A stretch of 20,782 bases of DNA from a virus. Below the pieces are notes generated by a model, which was given only the letters and a program-made list of their open reading frames with translations, made no database searches and was not told the DNA's origin. The DNA lies in IMG/VR virus record IMGVR_UViG_3300031523_000124, positions 1-20,782 of that record, one strand, 5' to 3'. Below, piece by piece: positions 6,835 through 14,373 of this stretch. Made by a program: the position numbers and the translations under genes. Within the stretch, counting starts at the first letter, position 1. Every line of letters begins with the position of its first letter.

Positions 6835-7332
6835 TTAATCTGCAGCCTGTGCGCTTAAAAATTCTGCTTCGGTTAAAGCCAACTGGCGGCACATGGCTAG
6901 CTGCGTTTCATCTAGCTTGCTTGCGCCGGTACCTGGTGGCTTGTCACTTAAGTCTTGGGCAGGAGCCAACACTTTAGGGGCAGAGGAAAACAAGGTTTTC
7001 ACTTGCTCTAAGCCACCCTCTGCACGACACAACGCTAAATATTGATCGCGGTTAGCAGGGGCTACTTGGCCGCCTGCAATGGCTGCGTCTACAACCGTGG
7101 TCGCTTCGCTTTCTAAACTAGCCAGTGCACTGGCAGCAATAGCCGCCTCTGCTGTAGTTGCACGGTTAAGTGCAAGCTGATGCGTTTCGGCAGGAATGAA
7201 CTTAGTCACGTCTACCTGTTGCGCGCTGTTCAGAGCCAACAAGTGGTCTGTGCCTAGCTTATCGATAGCAGCTACAGCAGCGTCTTCGGTAGCATCGGCA
7301 CGCAAGCCGAGCTTGGTTAAAATCTTGTCCAT
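6835..7332 (-). CDS. Z: Nested in-frame scaffold protein (Mu gpZ-like) inside gpI
   Basis: An internal ATG at 7330-7332 (Met156 of gpI, MDKILTKLGL) is preceded by AGGAG at 7339-7343, six bases upstream. This is as good a ribosome binding site as any in the operon. Translation from it gives 165 residues identical to the C-terminal part of gpI: Ala-rich helices without the protease domain. Mu makes its scaffold gpZ from such an internal in-frame start within gene I, and lambda makes Nu3 within gene C in the same way. The product would supply free scaffold in excess over the protease-scaffold fusion. Sequence support is strong; expression is inferred. Confidence 0.8.
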   Translation of the reverse strand: MDKILTKLGLRADATEDAAVAAIDKLGTDHLLALNSAQQVDVTKFIPAETHQLALNRATTAEAAIAASALASLESEATTVVDAAIAGGQVAPANRDQYLALCRAEGGLEQVKTLFSSAPKVLAPAQDLSDKPPGTGASKLDETQLAMCRQLALTEAEFLSAQAAD

Positions 7333-7797
7333 GGGTTTCTCCTGCTGATGATTCAGCGCTGGTAGTTGGGTTAGGTTTGCGCGGTTGGTTAAACCAACGC
7401 TAGATAAAGTAGTGACATAGCCTGTGGCGTCATGACGAAATGCGGGGCTGTAGTAGCGGTAGGCTTTGCCTTCTATTAAGGCTTTGCCAGCGTCAGTCCA
7501 TTGCACCTTGCCCCAAATAGCGCCGTCTCTAACAAACAAGTCTGCGATAGCAATCCATGCCATTGCTGGCGCTGGATCACCCTTTGGGCCTTTAAGTTCT
7601 GTGGAGTGCTCAATGTCTATCGCTATATCTAAGCCAAAATCTTGCGCTGCATTAATAACAAGCTGAGGATTAGGGTTAGACCAGCCACGTCCGTCGCGGC
7701 CAGCAAATTGGCCTGCGGGCACAAGCAACAGCTCTTCCGGTAAAGCGGCAGAGCTAAAGGCTTGTAATGTGGAGTTGAGAGCAAGAATCGTTTTCAT
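6835..7797 (-). CDS. I: Mu gpI-like prohead protease with C-terminal scaffold
   Basis: 320 residues, about 40 shorter than Mu gpI (361). The N-terminal protease domain (about 1-140) has VPAGQFAGRDGRGW, IDIEHSTELK (His64), MAWIAIADL and RYYSPAF (Ser117), followed by SVGLTNRANL. These are conserved in the Mu protein I family (PF10123), and His64 and Ser117 are plausible catalytic residues. From residue 156 the chain is an Ala-rich helical scaffold, ended by a LALTEAEF tail. In Mu the protease cleaves the scaffold during head assembly. The gene follows a strong candidate late-promoter motif (7827-7846) and begins the head operon. Not to be confused with tail protein I at 434-937. Confidence 0.94.
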   Translation of the reverse strand: MKTILALNSTLQAFSSAALPEELLLVPAGQFAGRDGRGWSNPNPQLVINAAQDFGLDIAIDIEHSTELKGPKGDPAPAMAWIAIADLFVRDGAIWGKVQWTDAGKALIEGKAYRYYSPAFRHDATGYVTTLSSVGLTNRANLTQLPALNHQQEKPMDKILTKLGLRADATEDAAVAAIDKLGTDHLLALNSAQQVDVTKFIPAETHQLALNRATTAEAAIAASALASLESEATTVVDAAIAGGQVAPANRDQYLALCRAEGGLEQVKTLFSSAPKVLAPAQDLSDKPPGTGASKLDETQLAMCRQLALTEAEFLSAQAAD

Positions 7798-7933
7798 GCG
7801 CCCATGTTAGGGCTAGGCGGTTATACTGTGGGATTCAAGCGTTTGAATGAATTTGGGTTTTTGATTAAACCAGTGATAAGCAGTGAAATAGGCTAATATT
7901 AAACATCAACCTGCTTAAAAAGGAACAAGCAAA
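7798..7933. promoter_or_regulatory. Divergent intergenic region between gpI and the pentapeptide gene
   Basis: 136 bp between two divergent starts. The left part carries the leftward late-promoter motif (7820-7848) for gpI. The right part is AT-rich and must hold the rightward promoter of the pentapeptide gene. TTGATT at 7861-7866 with TGAAAT at 7884-7889 (17-bp spacer), or the TAATAT at 7894-7899, are possible elements, none of them convincing. AAGGA at 7920-7924 is a good ribosome binding site for the ATG at 7934. Confidence 0.55.
7820..7848 (-). promoter_or_regulatory. Candidate activator-dependent late promoter upstream of gpI (PI-like)
   Basis: A perfect 6-bp dyad, ATTCAAGCGTTTGAAT (7833-7848), lies inside a 20-bp motif (7827-7846) that recurs at 15668-15687 with one mismatch. 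On the minus strand a TATAAC (7825-7820) follows at about -10 distance, and no -35 hexamer is evident. gpI starts 29 nt downstream of the motif. Mu has a C-dependent late promoter, PI, at exactly this gene. Mor/C proteins bind dyads upstream of such promoters, and a Mor-family gene is present at 17416-17853. Confidence 0.6.
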
Positions 7934-9232
7934 ATGATAAGTGAATCGTCAATTGAAGAAGGTATAGTGTCGTTAGAGGTCGCTGTTACAAAACACCTCG
8001 AAGGTAAGGATGCTTGGAATGAATGGATGGGCGAAGATTTTATTGATACTGCTGAGGTTCCTATGTTAACCATAGACGGTAATTTCAGAGGGCACTGCTT
8101 TGATGGTTTTATTTTTAAATGTAACGTCACTATCGGTGACCGTGTTCAGCACCCAACCTTTGTTGGAGCGGTGTTTCATGAAAGTCTCACCGCAGCGCCA
8201 ACTACCTTTGGAACCACCTCTTTTGATTTTCAGAAGGCCACGTTTTTTGGTGAAGTCTCATTTTGTAGAAAAATTGGTACATTAAATTTAGCCAACACGA
8301 TGTGCCACAGCTCTCTCAATTTCATGCTTAATAACACAATGAACACACTAATCCTAAAAAAAAGCACTCTCCATAAGGGCCTAACAATTGACTCTTTAAA
8401 GATAAGTAACGATTTAGAAGCTAGTGAGATTGATTGCATCGGATCGTTCAGTTTTAATAAATCTACAGTGGGTGGTAACTGCAACTTCACTAAGTCGACT
8501 TTTAGCCAACCTGTCTTCGTTTACGCCAATACATTTGATGAAATGGTGTCGTTTGGCAATTGCACTTTCCACGGAACGGCACAGTTTTTATCTTGCTCCT
8601 ACGCTCAAACGGTGCACTTTGAAAACTCTAGGTTCGACAAGGTGCCTGAGTTTTTCCAATCCAACATCTCTCCCGAATCTGTTGCGGGCATCGTCGTAAA
8701 GTATTCTCGGAACCCCAAACGGTATAAATGGATATTTTATCGGGCCAGCCGGTTTGAGGATGCACAAGCATATCGGCAACTAAAGCAGATGGCTGTGACT
8801 CGCCAGGACCATGCTGCGGAACAACGATACTTTGCTCAAGAAATGCGAGCAAAGCGATGGCATGAAGAAACGCATATAGCAAATCTTTCTATAAATTACT
8901 TATATGAAATGGTTAGCAACTATGGCCAAAGTATACTCAGGCCATTTATATTATTGTGGGCGGTAGTCTTTTTGCACACGAACCTATACTTACAAACATC
9001 CCCCATTAATAACTGGACACTTGCGTTTTATTACAGCCTAAGCAACAGTTTGCCATTTGGTAGCCTAACTCGACGGTCACAGAGTCTGTATGAGCAACTC
9101 TACCCAAAAGGGATTGAGGCATGCCCAGAACAACTTACCTTGTTCTACACAACGATAGGATTTAACGGGTTTTTTGGATTTGTTTTCTTGTTTCTAATTG
9201 GATTAGGGTTACGTAACCAGTTCCGTCTATAA
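7934..9232 (+). CDS. Pentapeptide-repeat membrane protein (moron, plus strand)
   Basis: 432 residues and the only plus-strand gene. The N-terminus has the AWNEWMGED motif common before pentapeptide domains. Residues about 46-240 form degenerate pentapeptide repeats with Phe or Leu at the centre of each turn (FVGAVF, FDFQKATFFGEVSF, FNKSTVGGNCNFTKSTF), a quadrilateral beta-helix. Residues 273-309 (SRFEDAQAYRQLKQMAVTRQD, then EQRYFAQEMRAKR) match the linker usual in membrane-anchored pentapeptide proteins. Two hydrophobic helices follow (about 335-353 and 404-425), with an amphipathic YYSLSNSLPFG loop between, reminiscent of a two-helix channel. It lies against the late operon with its own ribosome site and terminator and appears more AT-rich. 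Likely cargo; the function is unknown. Confidence 0.88.
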   Translation: MISESSIEEGIVSLEVAVTKHLEGKDAWNEWMGEDFIDTAEVPMLTIDGNFRGHCFDGFIFKCNVTIGDRVQHPTFVGAVFHESLTAAPTTFGTTSFDFQKATFFGEVSFCRKIGTLNLANTMCHSSLNFMLNNTMNTLILKKSTLHKGLTIDSLKISNDLEASEIDCIGSFSFNKSTVGGNCNFTKSTFSQPVFVYANTFDEMVSFGNCTFHGTAQFLSCSYAQTVHFENSRFDKVPEFFQSNISPESVAGIVVKYSRNPKRYKWIFYRASRFEDAQAYRQLKQMAVTRQDHAAEQRYFAQEMRAKRWHEETHIANLSINYLYEMVSNYGQSILRPFILLWAVVFLHTNLYLQTSPINNWTLAFYYSLSNSLPFGSLTRRSQSLYEQLYPKGIEACPEQLTLFYTTIGFNGFFGFVFLFLIGLGLRNQFRL

Positions 9233-9246
9233 GTTTGCATTACAAT

Positions 9247-9270
9247 AGCGTTTAACACCCGTTTAACGCT
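9247..9270. repeat. Small dyad with doubled CGTTTAAC
   Basis: CGTTTAAC occurs at 9249-9256 and again at 9260-9267. The outer arms AGCGTT (9247-9252) and AACGCT (9265-9270) are inverted. AGCGTTT-A also resembles the core of the late-promoter motif (AAGCGTTTGA). It lies in the 3' region between the pentapeptide gene and the head protein gene. A regulatory role, or a leftover of the cargo insertion, is possible but unproven. Confidence 0.3.
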
Positions 9271-9322
9271 TCGACCACGGCTTTTTAAAGAAATATCGCG
9301 GCCCTTGTGTGGGTTTTAGCGC

Positions 9323-9346
9323 AAGCGCCCCTTACAGGCGCTTTTT
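9323..9346 (+). terminator. Intrinsic terminator of the pentapeptide gene
   Basis: AAGCGCC (9323-9329), a 7-base loop and GGCGCTT (9337-9343) form a perfect 7-bp stem, and with the stem's last two T the run continues to TTTTT at 9342-9346. On the plus strand this is a standard rho-independent terminator about 90 bp after the pentapeptide stop. It overlaps the stop codon of the minus-strand head gene (9332-9334). In the opposite direction the stem is not followed by a T run, so leftward late transcription should be little affected. Confidence 0.8.
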
Positions 9347-10108
9347 CGCGGTCTGTTGTTTTTCCTCTAGTAGCGCATCTAAGTGCTTTTTGCGCGCTTG
9401 CCCAGGGTTGTGATCCCAACCCGGGTCTATGCCTTTTTCTACCTGCTTAACTTCACCCGTGCGCTTGTTGGTCCATTGCACTTGTTCAAGCTTGGGTGCT
9501 TGGGTTTGGTAGCGGCGGGAATCAGCCAAACGCTGGTGTTCTACTTTAGACACTTGACGCACTCGACACTTACACCCCCAACCGTTGGGTGGGAAGTGGG
9601 TCGCCCAAAAAGGGTCATCGGCTTTCAGTAGTAACCCTTCCCACGCTTGGTGTTGTTCGCGGTGGTTTTCGCTAGGGCCCAGTTGATACAGCAAATAGGG
9701 GTGGGTTTGTTGGCTGCGTTGAATACGATCCCACTGGCCAGCTGCACGAGCGGTGCGCAAGTTGGTACGGTAAATTACTTTTAAACGCCTTGGGCTACCT
9801 AGCTGCGCATTAACTTTATCGCCAGTAACAGGATCCACTTCCTCGCTTTCTCCCCACCAACCCAGTTGCTGCAGCACGGGCGTTAGCTCTTTTTTAAACT
9901 GGGCTAGTGTTCGGCCTTCGGCCAATGCCTGGTCTACTGCATTGTGAATCACTTCTAAAATATCTAAAGCGGTAGCCTTGGCTACAACGAAAGCAATGCC
10001 GTGCTCTTCTCTATATACATCTAAATGATGAAAGCTTGGCGTTAGCGCTTTATCTCTAAAGTAGTCTAAGGCGGCTTGGGGTGGTTTGGGGGTGAAGTTA
10101 GCTTTCAT
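9332..10108 (-). CDS. F: Mu F-like minor head / head morphogenesis protein
   Basis: 258 residues from the preferred start MKANFTPKPPQAALDYF, which overlaps the portal stop by 11 bp; an upstream Met at 10150 would add 14 residues that do not resemble the family. The PF04233 (Phage Mu F-like) features are present: RTNLRTARAAGQW at about 114-126, ENHREQHQAWEG at about 147-158, and FPPNGWGCKCRV at about 172-183 with its CKC. Mu gpF is a minor head component made with the portal and needed for head morphogenesis. It is the last gene of the packaging operon before the plus-strand pentapeptide gene interrupts the usual F-(G)-I order. Confidence 0.93.
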   Translation of the reverse strand: MKANFTPKPPQAALDYFRDKALTPSFHHLDVYREEHGIAFVVAKATALDILEVIHNAVDQALAEGRTLAQFKKELTPVLQQLGWWGESEEVDPVTGDKVNAQLGSPRRLKVIYRTNLRTARAAGQWDRIQRSQQTHPYLLYQLGPSENHREQHQAWEGLLLKADDPFWATHFPPNGWGCKCRVRQVSKVEHQRLADSRRYQTQAPKLEQVQWTNKRTGEVKQVEKGIDPGWDHNPGQARKKHLDALLEEKQQTAKKRL

Positions 10109-11666
10109 AGCCAGCACCACGCGCCATAAATAGCCCGCTAGCAATGCCATCTACTAAAGCTGTGGCATCCATTTGTTCCATTAGATCCGGCAGGCCTGCC
10201 TTTACTTCTTCTAAGGTGGTGGATTGATCCAATAGTTTTTGCACGGGATCAGTTACGTTGGTAATGGTTTGCTGCCAGTCTTCTAGCATCATGTTCTCCA
10301 GTTCTAAAAGCTCGTCTTCTACCGCCTGAGGCGACTGAGCGCGGTTAAGGGCTATCTTGTTGGTCGCCTTGCTTGGCGTATCAGGTGTAGGCTCGCCTGC
10401 GGCTACTTGCCCTAGAGTCTCTTCATCGGCCTGCGGTGCGCGCAGTGCAAACTTGTCACGCACTTGAGCTACTGATACGTTTAAGCCTAGCGGCACCAGC
10501 TCTTTTAAGCCTTCGGTTAGCGCAATCAAATCTTCTGGCTCGGCCATTGGGAAGGTGATTTTAGGGTAGTGAGGCTGTGGCCCATGGTTCAATTTTACAT
10601 ACGCTTGTATTACGTCTCTATTGAGGGTTTTTTCAAGATGACGCACATCCGCTTTACAAATATCCATGCGCACTTCGTTATGAACCTGTGCCTGGCTTAA
10701 GCTGGCACCGTCATCAGCACTCATGGTTTGGCCGAGGATACCCTTACTCACTTGCTTGTCTAACCACTCGCACAATGTTTTGTACATGGTTTCACCGCCG
10801 CTAGACTTGCTACGTTCAAGCAGCTCTATCTTCATTTGTTCTGGCATGATCGCACTGGCGTCTGTGCCTATGTTGGCCACTGCACGGCGTAGGGTGGCTT
10901 TTTCTTCGGGTGTGGCACCACCGTGGTATTTACCAATACGAATAGGCATACCGAACACCTCGGCAAAGGTCATCCAGTCGCCAAGGGCGAAGCTTTTAAG
11001 CATGTAGGCCACTGCTGCTGGCCTTGCTAATGCACCTCGTATAGGCAAACCCATCTTTACACGGGGCATGTGTTGCACCCAGCGCCACGGGGCTAGGGCT
11101 TCGCCAATTACTGGGTCGTTATCGGTTAGCAGGCGCAGCGCTTTGCCGTCTGCACGGTTAATGGCAAAGAAACGCGGGTCGCGCCATTGCCAATTGGTAG
11201 GCATCCATTGTTTGGCAGACGTTTCCCAATCTTGCTGCACAACGGCATAGCCCTTGCCCAAGCCATCCAAACACCCATCGATTAGGTCGCCAAAGCTAGG
11301 CTGCTGCACTAGTTGGCGGATCTCCTCTGCAATGTCTAGGGCCTTCTGATCGTCGCCCGCCGGTTCTACGTTAGGTTCAATACCGCTCACGGCTAGCTTG
11401 CGTTTGCTTAGCTCGCAAGCGTAGTGCAAATCACGCTCTTCCATTTCTTCTGCAAGGGTTAGAAAATCATGGTGATCACCATCGGCAGCGGCTTCTAACA
11501 CCCGTGCTAGGCTCACCGGTGTTAGCCCTGCTGCAATGCTGCCATGGCTCCACATATTGCGAATGCCTGTCAGTTGGGCGTCGTCTATCTCATCTACCAG
11601 CGCGTGCTTTTGGATGGGCTGGCCGTTGGGGCCCAGGATGGTGCTTTTAGTCATAGTGACGCTCAT
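10098..11666 (-). CDS. Portal protein (Mu gp29, DUF935)
   Basis: 522 residues, close to Mu gp29 (512). DUF935 features are ILGPNGQPI at the N-terminus and LAEEMEERDLHYACELSKRKLAVSG (key part ERDLHYACELSKRKLAV). Then come WEVGE-type core residues around QQDWET, WQWRDPRFF, and the GDWMTFAEVFGMPIRIGKYHG segment (DWMTFAEVFGMPIRIGKY). The family forms the dodecameric portal through which DNA is packaged and to which the terminase docks. The start forms an ATGA overlap with the terminase stop and the stop lies inside the F start region, so terminase, portal and F are coupled. Confidence 0.96.
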   Translation of the reverse strand: MSVTMTKSTILGPNGQPIQKHALVDEIDDAQLTGIRNMWSHGSIAAGLTPVSLARVLEAAADGDHHDFLTLAEEMEERDLHYACELSKRKLAVSGIEPNVEPAGDDQKALDIAEEIRQLVQQPSFGDLIDGCLDGLGKGYAVVQQDWETSAKQWMPTNWQWRDPRFFAINRADGKALRLLTDNDPVIGEALAPWRWVQHMPRVKMGLPIRGALARPAAVAYMLKSFALGDWMTFAEVFGMPIRIGKYHGGATPEEKATLRRAVANIGTDASAIMPEQMKIELLERSKSSGGETMYKTLCEWLDKQVSKGILGQTMSADDGASLSQAQVHNEVRMDICKADVRHLEKTLNRDVIQAYVKLNHGPQPHYPKITFPMAEPEDLIALTEGLKELVPLGLNVSVAQVRDKFALRAPQADEETLGQVAAGEPTPDTPSKATNKIALNRAQSPQAVEDELLELENMMLEDWQQTITNVTDPVQKLLDQSTTLEEVKAGLPDLMEQMDATALVDGIASGLFMARGAGYES

Positions 11667-13201
11667 AAGATGCCTCGGCTACTGCTGTCGTAGCGGCTGG
11701 TGTTTATAGAATCTGGATGTTGATCTGCGCCTTGCTGGCCACTTGCACGCGGATCTACTGTTTCGTAGTCGTAAGATAGAATTTCAGACACGCTAGCAAA
11801 GTAGGCCAGCACCAACGCAATGGCGGCATCGCCGTGGCGGTTTTTGCCTTTAACGGTGCTGGTGTTTACGTCTGGTACTTTGGCAATACCCTTGATGACT
11901 TTGATCGCCTGTAAATCGGCCACCACATCCGCATCTTTTGGAATGCTTATATTTTGATCTTCAAAAGCGGCTTTAAATACCGGCATGTTGTCTAAATACC
12001 AACGCTGGCTAAGGTCTACCTTTTGCATGATGCTGCCGTACTTATAGGCCGCTTGCTCTGCTAGGTAACCACCGTTGCCACGGTTATCTAAAGCCCCACC
12101 ACGCAAACGCGGCAAGAGGTCACAAATGAAATACATCACTTGTTCTTGCTGCTTATAGGGCATGTTTTGCAGCTCTACTAAAAACGGCACAGTGCGCTTT
12201 AGGTTCTGCTCTATGGCCATGGGGGCCATTACAGTTAAGTCGGCCACCCTTGCAAAGTCTTCACCAAAACAGTGCTCAAGCTTAGGATTAAGGGTGGTTA
12301 AAATGGGTAGTAAATGCTCATTACACCAGTCGTTAATCTCTGCCTGGCGCAGGTGTTCTGGCCATAGGTTGAACTCGCTAGTGCCTTGGTACCGAAATAC
12401 GGGCGTTTCTACAGTGCAAGATTCAATAAGCATGCGGCTAAGGTAGCTGCCACTGCCGTGCTTGGGCACACAGTAGTACTCTTCTAATGCATCTTCTTTT
12501 GTAGCGGTGTCGCTCAATAAGTTTTGTTTCCACTCTTCCTCTGCGCACAAAGACCACACGGTTTTATTAACTTGGCAAATGCGCTGATACAAGCCGTCTT
12601 CACACGCGTCATCTAGGGTGAGGCGGTGTACAGAGTAACGCTTCTTGCCTGCGCGGCTGTCTGTAATGAGCTGATTAAACAGGTTGTCGTAGCCATTGTG
12701 GGTGCTAATCAGGCGCACTTTTGCGCCCCACATTGTGAGGGCTAGGGCAGCCTTAAGCACTTCGTCTAGCCGATCATGAAAGGCGGCTTCGTCTATCGTT
12801 ACCGAGCCTTGACGGCCACGCAGGTTGCTAGGGCTAGATGACAGGGCTTGAATCTTAAAGCCGCTGCTAAAGCGAATGATGTAAGTGAGAATAGATTTGT
12901 CTTGATCTTCGTCGAAGATGTCTTCTTCAGAAATGGCAGTGCACGCTTTATCAAACGATTTAGCCCACATGGCGCAGGCGTCTATGAACTCAATGGCCAT
13001 GTCTTTGCCACTGCCCACATAAAAATGATCGTGCCCGCCAGCGGTTTTAGATGCGCCAGCGGTTAATACGGCATCGGCAGCCTCGGCCCACGTTAAACCT
13101 GTGCGGCGGCTTTTTTCTGCAATTTTAAGCTGCGACTTATCTTCTAGCCACCGCTTTTGATAACCCAGTAATACGCCTTGGCTTAGGTCGATTTCCGACA
13201 T
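11663..13201 (-). CDS. Terminase large subunit (Mu gp28-like)
   Basis: 512 residues. The N-terminal ATPase has GYQKRWLEDKSQLKIAEKSRRTG with a Walker-A-like EKSRRTGLTWA (about 29-39). Walker B is SVTIDEAAF (about 133-141, Asp137-Glu138), and LISTHNG is the likely coupling motif. The C-terminal RNase H-like nuclease has acidic positions in GEDFARVADLTVMAP, LDNRGNGGYLAEQAAYKYG and KNRHGDAAIALVLAYF. It cuts and pumps phage DNA into the head through the gp29 portal. In Mu-like phages packaging starts near the left end and takes flanking host DNA headful-wise. It overlaps its neighbours by 1 and 4 bp. Confidence 0.96.
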   Translation of the reverse strand: MSEIDLSQGVLLGYQKRWLEDKSQLKIAEKSRRTGLTWAEAADAVLTAGASKTAGGHDHFYVGSGKDMAIEFIDACAMWAKSFDKACTAISEEDIFDEDQDKSILTYIIRFSSGFKIQALSSSPSNLRGRQGSVTIDEAAFHDRLDEVLKAALALTMWGAKVRLISTHNGYDNLFNQLITDSRAGKKRYSVHRLTLDDACEDGLYQRICQVNKTVWSLCAEEEWKQNLLSDTATKEDALEEYYCVPKHGSGSYLSRMLIESCTVETPVFRYQGTSEFNLWPEHLRQAEINDWCNEHLLPILTTLNPKLEHCFGEDFARVADLTVMAPMAIEQNLKRTVPFLVELQNMPYKQQEQVMYFICDLLPRLRGGALDNRGNGGYLAEQAAYKYGSIMQKVDLSQRWYLDNMPVFKAAFEDQNISIPKDADVVADLQAIKVIKGIAKVPDVNTSTVKGKNRHGDAAIALVLAYFASVSEILSYDYETVDPRASGQQGADQHPDSINTSRYDSSSRGIL

Positions 13202-13764
13202 TATGCAACTCCTAAGATTTCTTTCTTAAGGTTATCAATAGTGGCTTTGCTCATGCCGCCCTGGCTTGCTATAGCATCCACGGTAGCTGCAGCTTCTAGC
13301 GCCATCTCCTTACGGATGGCTTGTTCTCGTTTGTTATTCATCTCTGCAGCGCGAGACAAACGCTGCACTGCAAGGCTTACGTCTGCAAGCATTTTTGGAT
13401 CGAATAATTCATCTTCGTCATCGTCGCTAGCTTTTAGGGCTACTTTAAATAACGCAGACTGCATCATTTCCACAACCAGCTGCAGTACATCACTGCCTTG
13501 GTCATCGCCAAAGCGAGCCATCCACACGTTAGCAATCTCGCGGGTTTCGCGCAGTTTTGCACCCACCGATTCCATGCGAGTAGAGTAACGATTAAAGCCG
13601 CTGCGGCTTAGTTGTTCGTTTGGGGCTAGGTGCTGGTTAATTTGCTCTAAAATATCAAGCTGGGTGTGCTTGCTTTCACGCAACAGCTTGTCGAGCATCG
13701 CTTTTAATTCAGCAGGCAACATATCTACTTTGCTGGGCCTGCCTCTTGTTTTGCGTTCCGTCAT
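13201..13764 (-). CDS. DUF3486 protein, probable small terminase (Mu gp27-like)
   Basis: 187 residues. The N-terminal RKTRGRPSKVDMLPAELKAMLDKLL, quoted as GRPSKVDMLPAELKAMLDKL, followed by an HTH-like LDILEQINQHL...LSRSGFNRYSTRMES segment, is diagnostic of DUF3486. The rest is helical, with an acidic DDDEDELFD stretch. Mu gp27 precedes the large terminase gp28 and is thought to be the DNA-recognising small subunit. Its stop overlaps the start of the large terminase as TAATG, consistent with balanced production. Confidence 0.9.
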   Translation of the reverse strand: MTERKTRGRPSKVDMLPAELKAMLDKLLRESKHTQLDILEQINQHLAPNEQLSRSGFNRYSTRMESVGAKLRETREIANVWMARFGDDQGSDVLQLVVEMMQSALFKVALKASDDDEDELFDPKMLADVSLAVQRLSRAAEMNNKREQAIRKEMALEAAATVDAIASQGGMSKATIDNLKKEILGVA

Positions 13765-13765
13765 G

Positions 13766-14062
13766 CTATTCCCCGGGGCTTGGCTTTTTTACACCTGGCA
13801 CCACAGACCTGCCGTCTGCAACGTCTGCACCACGGGTGGTAAGCTTGGCTACTTTAACGCTTGCTGTTTGGCTGCACAGAATAAGGCCTTGTTCTTCTAG
13901 CCAGGCTAGCTCCGTGTGCAGCTGGTCACGGCTGGGGCGATGGCCAAACTCAGCTAAGGCCATTTGAATAATGGCGCTGTTTAAGTCATAGCCTTGTGCT
14001 TCGTGCAGCAGGCGTAAAATAACCAGCCGCTGGTCTTCTTGTACGTGGGTTTTAAATTGCAT
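13766..14062 (-). CDS. Mu gp26-like small protein (VpaChn25_0724 family)
   Basis: 98 residues. It is a small winged-helix-like protein: EDQRLVILRLLHEAQGYDLNSAIIQMAL, key part RLVILRLLHEAQGYDLN, then HRPSRDQLHTELAWLEEQGL and a wing VKVAKLTTRGADVADG. This arrangement is standard for the family that sits just upstream of the DUF3486 small terminase in Mu-like phages. The C-terminal tail is short and basic. The spacing is one base to the downstream gene. DNA binding is likely from the fold; its exact job in the phage is not known. Confidence 0.85.
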   Translation of the reverse strand: MQFKTHVQEDQRLVILRLLHEAQGYDLNSAIIQMALAEFGHRPSRDQLHTELAWLEEQGLILCSQTASVKVAKLTTRGADVADGRSVVPGVKKPSPGE

Positions 14063-14065
14063 GGG

Positions 14066-14371
14066 TTAACTCCCTTGCTTGATTAGAAATTCGTTTATAA
14101 GGCGCAAGGTGTGGTTGATTTGATGCATCTCGCCTTCCATTCGCTTTTGCACTTCAGCCACTTCTGTAATGCGCCTATGAAGCGCGTCCATTTCCCGTTT
14201 GTTGGGTATGTGCTTGATGTGCTCTTCTATCCGCACCACCCTAATATCAACCTCGTCTATGGTTTCGCGGTTGGCCTTTTGGCGAGCGGTGATCCACGCA
14301 TACAACCCAATGAACGACATAGCGATGGTAAGCAGCACGTTCCACCAAAAGGCGGCCTGTTCGTAATCCAT
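14066..14371 (-). CDS. DUF2730 family membrane protein (Mu gp25-like position)
   Basis: 101 residues from MDYEQAAFWWNVLL. This start is preferred because AAAGGAG lies about 9 bases upstream and it follows the zinc-finger gene stop by 2 bp; the longer reading frame to 14419 would overlap that gene. One membrane segment (about 8-27, WWNVLLTIAMSFIGLYAWI) is followed by a long charged helix with heptad character to the C-terminus (RVVRIEEHIKHIPNKREMDAL and so on). DUF2730 proteins are found between the lysis and terminase genes of Mu-like phages. The topology, one N-terminal anchor plus a periplasmic coiled coil, is spanin-like, so an Rz-type role is conceivable but unproven. Confidence 0.82.
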   Translation of the reverse strand: MDYEQAAFWWNVLLTIAMSFIGLYAWITARQKANRETIDEVDIRVVRIEEHIKHIPNKREMDALHRRITEVAEVQKRMEGEMHQINHTLRLINEFLIKQGS

Positions 14372-14373
14372 GT

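Noticed and set aside
10108-10150. An upstream Met giving the F-like head protein 14 more residues.
   Set aside because: The extra residues lie wholly inside the portal gene, do not resemble the family and have no better ribosome site than the internal Met.
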